This document shows positions 24,691 through 37,890 of a stretch of 64,000 nt of DNA, piece after piece; position 1 is the stretch's first letter; each line of letters begins with the position of its first letter. A program made the translations under genes and the position numbers. Source of the DNA: Pithys albifrons albifrons (Eukaryota > Chordata > Aves > Passeriformes > Thamnophilidae); contig NC_092461.1 in NCBI RefSeq assembly GCF_047495875.1, forward strand, positions 47,931,101 to 47,995,100. Direction: 5' to 3'. Under the pieces are notes generated by a model, which had not been told where the DNA came from, did not search any database, and saw only the letters and a list, made by a program, of their open reading frames with translations.

Positions 24691-27367
24691 TGTTTGGCAG
24701 TTGGATGTGCTTTTCAGTGCTTTGGCCACTGTGAAATTATAAAAGTGAAAACCTGGGGACTAGTGTATTATACATTCTGTTGTATAAGTTAGAGTTAGAT
24801 GAGAAACACCATGTACATGAAAGCAGAGATTCCTTGCACTAGAGCTTACCTCTTTTCCTGCATCCTTCTGATTTAATCTGAATTTGTTGTGATATAAAGG
24901 GAAGAATTATAAGGTGAAGCAGCAAAATGAGTGAGCACGCAGTGGTGCATGTTAGCAATCTTCCCCTGATTCTTTAGGAGGAATTAAAGAGAAGAGTTAG
25001 TGTCTTTCACCTGCATGAGAAGGGAGGCTGCTCCAGGTCCAAAACACAGCATAGGAAACACTTCAGGGACAGGCACTGTTTGAGCTGATTCTTCTAGAAA
25101 ATGTCCCTTTTAGCAAGAGGTTGCTGGAATGTTACTCATAAACTTTTCAATTTTAATTTCTGGTATCTGTGGTGTCATGTTTGGTCTTAATATGAGGCTC
25201 ACGGAGAAGACTCATTATAAGAAGAAGGTTGCACATGTATTGTGTTAGATAACATGATGCATTGCAGCTTTACCAGTCTGTCTTCAAAAGACTAGAAGAG
25301 AGACAGGTAGTGTGAAGTCAGGAGTATGTCAGTTCAGATATACTATTGAAAGGTTAATTTTAATTAAAGATATCAGCAGCTGGAGAGAAGGATTTACACC
25401 AAGTAGTCGCCCTGCTGCCTCTCCTGCACCACACATATCCAGCTACAGGAAACAAGGAAGGAAGTCATCTCAAGGGGGAAGTGAACAGAAAGATTTATAC
25501 GCTGCTATGTTGAACTTTGGCATGTTAAAGCATTCTGCCATCTAATGGAGTTCCCAGTCCTGAGTTGGCCAGTTCTCAGGGGTCCCCTATGGAGTGAATA
25601 GGAAGGTGTGGGTATGAAGAATCACATTTATGAAAGCAGAATGATGACCTTTTTAAGGTGAGGTTTTATTTATATTCATCTCATTCAAGTGTCTTTAAAA
25701 ATAACATTACAGAGTAATTTTCTTGCCTTTATCCATTCACTGGCCTAAATAAATATTGCATTATGTCATATAGATTCACATTATAGACAGAGGAAGTCCC
25801 ATTGCAGGTCACCTAACAGCCAAAGGCATTCTCTAGCGAACCAAAAGATGTGATGTAAGGGCAAAACAGGAAGAGAAGATTTAAAGCTGTACCTTTCACA
25901 GTCATATTTAACAAAAAAGCCACTGACTGTTAAAAATATGGATGCAGTTACTTTCTCTTCCTTTTTTTCCATGTTACCTGAGCCTGCTTGATACAGCCCT
26001 ATTGGTGTCATAAACAGAGGAAGACTAACCTGTGACAATTAAGAGCATGAATAGTGAGTCTAGGTGCTTTGGCCTCTCTGGATTTAGGAGTTTCTTGCTT
26101 TCTCAGTGACAAGGAAGCTGGGGTACCTATAGCATTAGATAAGGTGATACTATATCATTAAATACCAGCAGTACCTAAATGTTGGACTTAGGTGCCATTG
26201 TGATCCTTAAGCTGAGCCTCTTGTTTCATCTCCCACAAAAATGTTTCTGTCAGCATCCTTGTTTCTTCCAGAAATGTTCATTTTGATTCCTTGTTTTTTT
26301 CTCTTTATATAACCAGCTTTACATTTTTTGCTTCCATACACTTATAAAATTGCTCTATTTTATAGAATGTAAGTCACTGAAGTCAACTAACAATATTATC
26401 TCCATTCAGTACACTCAGAAAGAAACAGCTGTATAAGCTTTAACCCTTTATGTCAGTCTCTGTTTATTATCCTTACTTACTTAACTCACAAGCTGAAATA
26501 ACTTCCTTGTCCTGAACCATGCTCTTCTCTTCTTCTGACCCAGCTTTAATAGCTTTAGTTTTGCATTCAAGCTGTTTTTTCAGCACATTATAAGTGGGAC
26601 TGGAAATATGTCCTCTCATTTACCAGACACTGATGATTTCAGTGACCCAGAGCTTAGCCAAATTTCATCTGTTTGGGTAAAATAATGTTTGTCTTCTGTC
26701 TGCCCTAGACTGGATTCTTTGACAGTGAGAGCAATTGAGCCCTATTTTCCTCATATTGAAAAACACCGGTATCACTGCTGTGAAGAATGTCACCTTTTCT
26801 TTGCACTGAGGCACAGATTATGGCTTGGACTAAGTGACCTTTGTATCCGGCCTACAGGCAAGATAAAGCCAGGCTGCATAGAGCTCAGCTTGATTTGCTG
26901 TTGAAAGTCAGACCACTTAAGTGGTAATATATGCCAGTGTAGGTGGTGAAGGTGGGCAAGCAGGCCACCCAATCTCCTTGTTTACCCTCATGGTCTATTC
27001 TCCAACTGGAGTCTCAGTCAATGAGATAGGAGGGCAGAACTGATGTGGGAATAGGTCCTTGTCCTACAAGTGTGCAGCCAGTATAAATTTGCTGGTCTGA
27101 CATCTGCAATGGAACTGTGTGAAGCAACTCTTCTGCAAAATTTTCCCACTTCTTCCTGTGACCTGCATGCACTGCTGCTCTGCAGGATGTAGGCTTCAAG
27201 GAGCATATCAGAGAGGTCACAAGTAGCTGCATTCAACCTTTCATGTAATCAGTTGAAATGAGGGGTGTCATGGGTTTGAGCACAGATCTCAGGATGAAGC
27301 ACTGGCATCAAGTGACTCACCAGACTGGGGATAAGAAAGTTCAGATGTCTGTGCGTAGAATAGACAT

Positions 27368-27592
27368 AAAATTACATTAGCTGTTAGGAAGAAATTCTTT
27401 ACTATGAGGGTGATGAGGTATAGGAACAGATTGTCCAGAAAACCTATGCATGCCCCGTCCCTGGTAGTGTCCAAGGCTGGGTTGGAGGGGGCATTGAGCA
27501 ACCTGGTCTACTGGAGGGTGTCTCTGCCCATAGAAAGGGAGTTGAACTAGAATGGTCTTTAACATCCCTTCCAAACCAGGATTGTATGATTA
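27368..27592 (+). mobile_element. CR1 LINE, short 3' end
   Basis: Starts within the late CR1 sequence ('gttaggaagaaattcttta') and continues with 'gaggtataggaacagattg', 'gtccctggtagtgtccaagg' and 'aacatcccttccaaaccagg', ending in a decayed 'attgtatgatt' tail. Only about 225 bases are present, as is usual for strongly 5'-truncated CR1. Confidence 0.9.
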
Positions 27593-30057
27593 GCACTATA
27601 GAGAAAAGTGTTAGCTGACCCAAAATGCATTGCATGAAGTGATAGGATTATTGAGTGATACTGGGCAATCACTTAAAACAGACTTTCCACAAGATGCAAA
27701 AAACTGTATTTTATTCATTTCCTGGTCCTAATTTCAAACTGGGATGTTTGACTAGTGGAAAAGGTAAACATTTATATCTGACCAAAATGCAAGAGTGTTT
27801 GTATGTGTGCAGGGAAGTCACAGAGTCCTCCCAAGGACTCAAAAAAAATCAGATCCTAGGTATACCTGATTCAGAGTCCAAAATCAGAGCAAGCTTTCTA
27901 TTTCCATTGAAATCTGTTTCATCTTTAGCCTGAAAATAACAACAGCACCATAACTGCCATCATGAGACTTATTGAGAGAAAGCCCTACTTTTTGAGAGAA
28001 ACAAATTGTCAAAGCACTCAGATTCACTGCTGGCAGGGATGGAATATTAGGAGGCACTGCATAGCATGCACTTGCGGTGTTGTATCTCCATGTCATGCCA
28101 CTGCAGCAGTTGCACGGCTCCCCTACCACTATGACAGCTATCCTACTACCAATGAGCACCAGAGACAAACCCAAAATTAACTGATGACTTAGGGAAGGTA
28201 TGAAAAGCATGCAATAAATATAGTCTCACAGCACACACTGAGCAATGAGGAGACAACAAAATACAAAACAAAAGCTCGTGGAGTTTGTCCATCAGGTACA
28301 ATGGATGAGGTAGAACTTTGTGTACTAACAGATGTTAGCCATGCAGTTAAGAGCTGCATCAGAATGAACGCAAAGAATGAGCCAGATCAATGATGTTCAA
28401 GACATCTTTTCTAGAATTTGAGTGGCTACTTTTGTTCCTTGCTTTTTGCATATATTCATTAATCTTCATTTTTATTTAAAATTAAGTGGAAAAAAGTATC
28501 CTGATACCAATGACAATGGTACTTTATTAAAGAATATTTTCTAAAGATGAGACCTGATATTTATAGTGCCTGCATTCATTGTGGTGGCATCATAACACTG
28601 TAATTATTTGATATAATAAAAAATATTATTTCTCTGTGTAAATCTCATCCTAATCCAAGTAACCAATTTGGCTCATTGATTCTCCTACCAGAAGGATTCA
28701 TCCACAAATGATTTTCTGTAAATTTAACCATGATAATAAGGAGGCCAGGCTGTGTTCATTTATTGTTACCTTCATCAAAGTATAACATCAAGGATACATT
28801 TGACCTTTTTATCTTTAACTCAGTGTTAAATTTGTAATAACAGTCATGAAGATGTTTAAATCCAACAGAGGACACTAGACTCAGATTGAAATCATTAGTG
28901 AAAAAAATCAACATAATATGGGTTTAATTTACAGTAACTAAAAGGAGTTCAGGCTGCTGCAGGAAGTTTGCAAAATCAGCATAGAACTAGAGGAGAAATT
29001 TTAAAAATGCAGTGAACAAAAGTGAATATGGGCGTAAACAAAGCACTGCAGTAAAGCGAGAATGGGTTCAAGTTGCAATGACTGAAATTCTTTCTTGAGT
29101 AAGAAAGATAAGCAAAATTTGGTGCTTCTGTTTATTGGAATTGTGTTGATTAATGCAAGAGGTTTTGAAAAATACATGTAGCGTACTACATTTAAACAGG
29201 AAACAGATGGCCCCTAACTGGGCATGCAGGTGAGGAAGCAGTGGCTTCCTAATTTCACTGAGCCAGCAAAACAAGAAGGAACGTAATGCACTCTTTGTTC
29301 TCTTCAGTCCAGTATGCACTGAATTAGGTATTACTTTTTAGTTTTTTAAAATGTATTTGTATTTTTCTACAGACACTCATAACAAGATTATGCTTTGACT
29401 GTGGGCTCATTAATGACAAGAAACCTTCCTAATCATGTGCATTTTCAGAGATACAAAACATTCTTACTGAATTACACATATGGTGGTACTACAGCAAACA
29501 ACAGAAATCCGTGCAAAGTTAACTATTTGCAAGGCATGCCGGACCTGGAAGAAACCACAATAATTTATAGAATGCATTAAAACTGGATTGCAAGGAAATT
29601 TATGATAGGCAGACACACAATAATAAAAAAACCCACAAAGATTAATTAACATAAAAATTCTAGCTGTCATATTTCTCTAAGTAGAAATAATTGCAAGGCA
29701 ATTTTATTTCACTGAAGGAACCTCCAGTCGGGCACAGAGTAAAGTCAACATGAAAATGAAAGTCACCTTTAGACTAGTAAAAGAACAGGTCACAAACTAC
29801 CTGAGTGGGCTGGTAGTAATGTAATTACTTTGTAAAATGCAACTGCACTGGAAACAATACGAAGTTAAGAACATAAGAAAATTTAAAGGGTTTTTAAAAA
29901 TCTGTTTTCCTTGCAGTTGGTAAAATTTATGAAAAAATAAAAAGCATTCTTAAAATAACTAAAGTAAGGAGAGGAAAGATCTTTTTCTTTTTAACAGCAG
30001 TTGGAAGATGATTCTGTATGAAAAGTATTATAATCCTGATCTGGGTAATAGTCTATA

Positions 30058-30090
30058 AACATATATATGTGTGTGTGTGTGTGTGTGTAT
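30058..30090 (+). repeat. (TA)n(TG)n microsatellite
   Basis: A short TA run followed by about ten TG dinucleotides, ending at 'tatttacccc'. Confidence 0.95.
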
Positions 30091-33000
30091 TTACCCCATC
30101 ATAAATACAAAAATCAAACACAGAAGGCCATAGGTGAAAAATGCAATGACATCAAGTTTCAGAGACAAAGACTAACTTTTTCTAGAATTTTGAGTTTATT
30201 TTATTTTCCATCACTCTGAATCAGGAGCCAGAACCCCACTGAAGCCATAAAAGAAGAACATATTCCTCTGGCTGACCTGGAAAGCAAATCCTGAATATGC
30301 GTTTTTTTAAGTCACTCTGCAAACTGTGACTATGAGAGTTGCGTCAGATATGGTTAATGATACTGAAGTGGGAAGCAGAATGTTTTATAGAGAAAATGTT
30401 TGTGACAGAGCACAGTTTCCAATGATGTGCAAGCACTGGGGAGGCTGACCTGTATGCCCTGCTTTCATCCTCTCTAATTAAGACAGACCAGATACATTCC
30501 TTGTTGAAATTGATAGCTGGTGGCAGATCCAAATGAATTTTCACATATTTCTGGTGATGTACAATACAGTCCTGTTGTTTATGCAGCATCATGCAGTATG
30601 CCAACATGATGCACCATACCATGTGAGACTCTGGCAAACTTACAAAGGAGAGCAAGAACAATTTTAATAGCTTTCTTTCAGATTGGATTGTAGGTATCTG
30701 ATCTAAATGTTAGGTGATTTCTCTTGAAGTACCTATCAGTAAAGGCTGATGATTTAAACATCTCCAAATACTTTTAATCTTCAGATATTTTAGTGCCAAG
30801 TTCTTTTTAGTGAATATAATGGATTTCAATGTTGAGAGCAATGAAGAGGGTGGGGTTTTCATATACGTGCAGCTCCAAGCATCTTTAATGCCCTTTGAAA
30901 TGCAGTAGAACAAAGCTGCTTTCTTCTCTGATTTAGCCAAATTGAAGTTTATTGAGGACTTATTTACATTTAGACTCATTTAAAGATGTATTTCTTCCTC
31001 TGCGTTGTCTCTGGATACAATATAGTTAGGAAATATGGAAGGACTGTTCAAAGTCTACTTTTCACTCATTACACTAACTTTATCATAAATTCTTAGTTAG
31101 CATTTTATGCATAAATATTTTGATGGGATTCAAGTTCCCAAAATTTTCACCTACAAATTTTCTTTTCTATTTGTATTTTTCATATTTCTGATTTTTTCAC
31201 TTGTATAAGTTTGATTAAAAGAATAATACTTCTAATAAATGGAAAAAAGGAGCATCATCTTGTGGCTAGAAGACTGCAAGGTCAAAAAGAGAAGCCTGTA
31301 AGAAATTAGCCTCTGGTTTTATAACTTACAGTTCCCCCAGCACATCTCTTCCGTTAGCATAGTTTCCCTGTCCTATCATGAACCTCCAGCTTCCTTCTTC
31401 TGGCTTCTTATCCTGTGAGTTGCACTTTCTTGGACTTCATTAATGTCACTGAAGAGTTTGAGCAGATCATCTCATATTTCCTCTCTGAATTTTGGACTGT
31501 GAATCAGGAGTCAAAGATATTTACGCTGCTGTCCCAATTGGGTTCATATTTCAAGTTTTCCAGTCCTTCAGACTAGTGTGTTATTATCTCCTTCACAGAA
31601 CTGCTGTCATGTTTAAATAATTCATTTTTGTTATTAAAACACATATGGGAGCAGTGATGATGCCCCTCTCACCTGTGTGCATCTTAGGATTCCAACTTCA
31701 AACAACAGATCTGCACAAAAAGATTTCTGACACCTTGTATGACATTAAAGCAGCAAGGCACCAATCTGTGTGTAAAGTGCCACATTTTCAAAATACCCTC
31801 ACCAATCAGAAATTCCTAAAATTTGGCCTCAAATACATGAACTGAGCTCTTTGAAGGACCATCCTGACTTGTATTGAATGTGCACATTAATCAAACGTGG
31901 AGAGTGTGGCATCCTGACAATACTTTGTTCTTTAAAAATGTATCTGTGCTAATAATGCCCAAATTTGTTTTGCTCTGAACCAGCTGTGAACTCACACTGC
32001 TGAGTGCAAAGTAGGTATGAAATGATGCCAAATAAGAACAGCCCCTATTTTATATCCACTTTCAACCAGTGATGAGCCTATGCAAGAAATAAAAAAACAT
32101 GTGCTCTAAGTGGTCTAAATCTTGCATATGGTTATGTGTCTGTGCACGTTTGTTTTGTAGAAGAATGGAGCGTGGTGGGAGGCTGTGTAGGTCTGTGTTA
32201 CCACTGCTCAATGCAGGGCTCAGCAATGGAGCAGCTGAACAAAGCCAGTCTGTTCTGAAACAGGAGAAACAGTGACTACTTAAAATTAAAAAGATAAATA
32301 TCATTAACAGGTTCCTTAGGGCAAGCTCAGGGTAGAGTGAAACAGCCATGTAAGTTGTAGTAAATAAAGGAAATGTCATTTGTAAGTCTTATGAATACAA
32401 TACAATTAATTTCAGTAATAAATAGAATGTGCCATACTACCTGCAATGGTTATACACATTGAGACTTATTTTTGGTGTCTAGTTGTAAAGATTCTGATGC
32501 ATTGCTGAAATAACTGAAATAAAGGGTCTGGGTAGTGATGAGGCTGTTGCTTCTCCAGGCTTCCTTTTGCTGCATATTGTTCAGCAATTTTTATAGACCT
32601 TGTAAAAACTGGAATTCCCTATCTTACTAATGAGTCATTAACATGCAAAATAGGGTGATACTAAATACAATATTTTTATGAAACAAGCTTTATTCTTGTA
32701 ATCCCCACAACAGCAATATTCCTTGATCATATCCACTACATGATTTTACCCTGCCTGACAGTGGATTTGTGATGAGGTAAAATTAATGTATTCAGACAAT
32801 AGTTCAGCAAAAACTATCTAAGAATTTGCAAATAAACTGAAATACTAATATTCTTTTATATTGTCTGGTATTTTTAAATATATATAAAATTTTTTTACTT
32901 TGTTTATTTTTTCTCAAAATATGATCCTAGGCTTTAATGTAGAGATTAGGGGGAGATCATGAATAGTGAAAAAATATATCCAGCTGTACTCAGAAAATTT

Positions 33001-36000
33001 GAAAGAGAAAATAAATTAAAGCTTGGTATTAATTTGAAAATTGTGATGAGCAGTTCAAGAAACATTGAAAATAAAAGCAGCAGTGACATATGTAGTATTT
33101 GAATATCCTATCTTTTGTGACTGTGCTGTCAAAGTCCTATACAAACAGAGTATGCAGTACCTAGAGAATCACTTGGTGCAAAAACACTACATATTTCACA
33201 GTCTAGATGTTCGGTTATGATTAATGTCAACAAAAGCAGCCACAAGAATGACCCTCCTGACTGCACTTCAAAATCTTGCCAAGAATTGTATAACCTATAC
33301 TGTCATAAACAATCTATTTGCCTTCATTGTCTACTGATAAACATTTCCTATCCATTCTATTGAAGCACGTAATATTGACATACTCTGAGACAACAATAGG
33401 TAGTCTAAAATAAAAGCCATTTGAGTTAACTCTTAGGTCTAATGTCTACTTTCCTAATAAATACTGTGATTTTTTAATTGTTATAAGCAATCATCATAGG
33501 CTGTGAAGTGCTTTGGGTGTTGTAACTTGAGAAACACGACTATGTCTTAGCAGCATTATCATTTTTTAGTTGTGACTCAGCTTTCTTGTACAGCGCTGAT
33601 ACTCCTAAACTGGCAGCATAGTCTGAAAAAACCCAACCCAGGAATATTGTTTTATCAAGCAGCAGTCATAAAGCGGCTTTTTTTTGCTTTATTTGAACTA
33701 GTGGAAATCAAATCAGAGCATTCTTCAAGTTATCAGTTAAACAACTGATCCATAGTATCTAAGAGACCTGTATTTCTAAACATACTATTTGTCAATCAAT
33801 TTGCCTACTTTCTATTAACAGTTATAGTGGCCGTGTTTACAATATCAGGAATTTTTCCTGAATTAAGCATTGTTGTCATGAAGATAATAGTATTAAACCT
33901 TTGGTATTAATATTGGCTCAGTACAGTTCCCAGCCATGCTTTTAATACATGGTGTCTTACCACAGATAAACAGAACACAGTAAAAAGTTACTGTAAATAT
34001 GGATTAATCATATTGTGCTATATTAAACAGATGTTTAAGTGAAATGGGTGTTTCAGAAGAAAAAAAAAAGAGGTTCCACATACATAGGCGTTTCATCTCA
34101 GGTTAGGAATGGGTCAGCAGTCATGGAACACTGTCTAAATAACATTTCAAGGCTTTTTTCATGCTTTATGTTAAAGGTTTTCGGAACTTGTATCACATCT
34201 TGTCCAAAACATGAGAGAGTTAACTTTCACTACATTTCTTTCACAGCTTGAAAGAGTTAAAATACTGGCACATATTTATGAGTCATAGTTATAAAGGCAA
34301 TTGTGTAAGCCAGGCACTGGGGCTGTGTGTCCATATATTGTGGTCTTCCCACCAGACTACTGCCAATAACTCCAATAATATGCAGAAATACAGGTATATT
34401 TATGATGATTTCCAAAGAGGTAGGAATAATAGTGCTGAGATTTTTACTTTTTCCAGACACACAGAAGAAAGAAGTAAAGAAAGAAACAAGTGCAAACTCA
34501 GTTTTGTTTTTTTTTTCACCTTCTAAATTAGAAGGGCTTATTTCTAAATATATGTATTTTTTTCCAATACTCTGTGCAATATTCATTCTAAGGTACTACA
34601 TTGCTAAGACATCTCTCTGAGTCACAATAGCAGAATTATGCAGTGTATTCCCAAATAAATACTCAGAGCCCCAGCACCTGCTGCTTGAATCCTGTAAAGA
34701 AAGGCATTTGTGAATAAGATAAAAATCTCTTAGGAAAACTGGCAGTACCTCCCGAGAATCTTCAAGATGTAGGGAAAAGTGTGTAATTTTCTCACCAATA
34801 ATCTGCACTTTTATCTTACATGAAACAAATTTTCAAAAAAAATCTGCACTCCTTGTATTTGATAAAGAAAAAAAATTAGAAATAGGTCCAATTACCTTTT
34901 GAAAAGCAGGCTTCTTCTACTTTTGATTGGCCTTTTCCATACCCCCTATACAATAAGACAGATAATAAATATAATGATTTGTATTGAAAAGAAAACAGTA
35001 AGGATAATAGCCCAAACAGTGTAGGGTTTTTTATAATGTTACCATAGTAAATAATAGCAGCATAGATGGCATGGTTATAGTTATGGCTACATCCGTGTTT
35101 CCATTATAAATCCTGTTTTTCACAAGTTTATAATTTCATTTTAATAAATTTTCCTTTGGCTGAACTGTAACATAGAAGATTTTAACAAGGAATGCTTTTT
35201 CTTTAATTTAAAAAATAATAACTTTTTTGGCTAGTGTCAAGCCATCTGTTAATCAAAAAGAACAATTTTCTTGTTTATAACAATGTTTTGCACCATCTAA
35301 CAGAAAAGAAAAAAACAGCTTCAAATGAAGTAATGAAACCAGGCAATTGATTAACCTATAGCAAACTGTCATCAGTCTTGATTGTGAAACACGTTTTTCT
35401 TATCATCTGCTAAATGTACTTTTTGACTACACATACTAATGCCTCCTCCAAACCCCCATACTGCAGTTAAGCATATGCTTAAACTCTCTCTTGAACAGGA
35501 ATACTTTCTAGAGCTCAGACCCTAGAAATATATACATATTTAATTAGACGGTAGTGCTTGAAGATAATTAAATCCTCTCCAAGCAGCATGTGGCTTTACG
35601 GACTTCTGAATGTCTAACAGCAGTGTATTTTTGCATCTGTGTATTAATGATCAAGTATTCTGTCTTCCCTCCACACTAGTTATGCATCTTGATGGGCATG
35701 CTTGCTAATCAAGAAAAGGTGAAGGTACACCTGAATATCTACTTAATCCTACAGTGTGTCTGCAGACAACAGTGATACTACTAATAATTTCACTAAGTAT
35801 TTTAGGTTGCACAGCCTGTGCAAAATGATGATTTGTTTACTTGATTGGTCTGTGTCATAGCTCTGAAGTTACTGAAATACAGAGATGTGTGTTAATGGGG
35901 AATATTATTCATTAAACATAGTGGCCAAAGATCTATTTTACTCTATGTTAATATATAATAGTGTCTCACAGTACTATACAAATCTATTTTACTTTACATG

Positions 36001-37868
36001 GTTAGGTATTAGTGACATAATTTATTAGTGACATAATTTAACAATCTAAATAAAAATAATATTTCATCATTGAATAATAATATATAAATACATAAATATA
36101 TATAAATATCAGAAGTCCACAGAGCTTCAACATTTTAAGCAGGCATGCTTAGGGAACTTGAAAAAGATGACCAGAGAAGATCTCCTGTAAACAAGTCAAA
36201 ACCAAACCTGGGCAAGCACCAAGGTGTCAGAGGCCCCCAGCAAGAGCCACTGATTATTAGTTTGCAATGACTCTTCTAGTTTTACTTTTTTAGAAAGGGA
36301 AATATTTGCAATGCTATCCAAAGAGAAGCCAAGTTTCTTGACTGTCCACAACTGCCAAGATCATCACTGTCTTCTGCAAAGCAGGAGGGGGATAACCCTG
36401 CTGCGGGGAGGTGGCATAACTCTGCTGTCGTATCCAGGTAACCAGCACTGTGACAGCATTGTGCAAAGACTCCTCAAGTGCTCAGTAGATCATGAGGACT
36501 CCGTTTGTGAATATACTTTACATTCAGGGTTCTGGATGAATTCCGGTCCAAAAATAGGATTCAGCTTTTATTCCTACACCCTGAACACCAGACTCATTCT
36601 TGGCCTTTATCCTGCACTAGAGCATCTGCACTTACTCATATTCAGCCGAGCTATTGCCTTCCCACTGCTCAAGGACATCCATGCCAAAAAAAGCTGGTTT
36701 ATGCCAACTGCCAGTGCCTGTAGCTGAGAGCTCAGGGTGAGCGAAAGGGGCAGTGCAAGGCTATAGGGCAGCAATACAGGGGCATAACTAGGCTAACTAG
36801 GCCATGGGACTCCCTGCACATGGTCACACTCCTCACCTCATCCTTTTCCTGCCTGCTTGCTCTGTGTAGTGCCATGTACTGGGAATCTAGCAACTAAAGA
36901 GGGCACTGTGCTAGGGACATTACTGCTAAAAGCAGAATACTAATAAAACCTAGGAACCTCCATATTACCACTTGCCTGCAGGATAAACAGCTCTACAAAT
37001 GTTAATTTCTCCAATGTTACTAAAGTACAAACAGTACATATTGCTTCAGTGCTGCTGCACACGGCTTGAGCATTTAGAGGGAATGTGTTTAGTTTAGTTT
37101 TTCTATTTATTTACTAGGACACAAATTTTAACAACATGAAATATTTTGCTTGTATGGTATGAACACCAATAGTTTAACATAAACTATGGAAGGAATCCAG
37201 GCTGTGTTGACATATTTTATGAATGTTATGGGATGCCAGATTGGAGGTGTACATCTGTGTGGGTTGGCTAGTCATCCCACTGCCGTCTGTGTATCTGTAT
37301 GCTTAAATGAATTAGCTATTATAAAAACACCGCATAAACAAGTTTAATGCTATACACTTTCCTTTTGCTGATCTAAAAGTATCTGAATTGCAGCAAAGCA
37401 AGCTAACAATGATATTCAATTGCTCTTTCACTACTCTCACATAAAAAGTTGGAAAGCTGTGCACTTTAAACCATTTTATCTCTAGTTCTGAGGAGCCCAC
37501 TCTCTCCCTTTGACTCCATCTCTCTCCATGTCATTGGCAGCAATCTTCTTGCAGCCCCTCATGGCAAAAAGCACCACTGCATAATCTTGCAGTCATTACC
37601 CAGTGACTGCCATCCACAAGGTCATTCAAGGTCACTGAAGCCCCTTCCAACCATCTCAGCCCGGAGCAATGACTGCCAGGAAGCAGCACCAGATTGCCCT
37701 GCTACCAGTGCCAGGATACCAATATAGAAGTCAGGAGCTGAGAGATACCTTAGGGATTGCTTGTACCTGAGGCCATCATGCTGGCTATCAAGGCAGATAC
37801 GGGAATTGTAGAGAAGTCTTTTTTCTCCTGTGTAGCTGAAAATGTTACTACTACAACTTTTTGTTGCC

Positions 37869-37890
37869 TTTTTTTTTTTTTTTTTTTTTT
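37869..37890 (+). repeat. Poly(T) run, 22 bases
   Basis: Uninterrupted 22 thymines. No recognisable retroposed body lies next to it on either side, so it is not called a SINE or processed pseudogene tail. Confidence 0.95.

Larger units (their letters stand above)
19796..27367. other. Non-coding interval, no gene seen
   Basis: AT-rich sequence with a MIR-like scrap (22296-22400) and a strongly purine-biased stretch (24200-24690), both listed. Short ORFs of 60-95 codons look random: no domain, no consistent splice borders. Confidence 0.5.

Noticed and set aside
26780..26860. Possible third MIR-like fragment ('cactgaggcacagattatgg')
   Set aside because: Only about 15-20 bases resemble MIR and the neighbouring core is missing.
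36311..36727. ATG-started ORF of 138 codons
   Set aside because: About one ORF of this length is expected by chance in 64 kb of this base composition. No domain, no splice context, no known relative.
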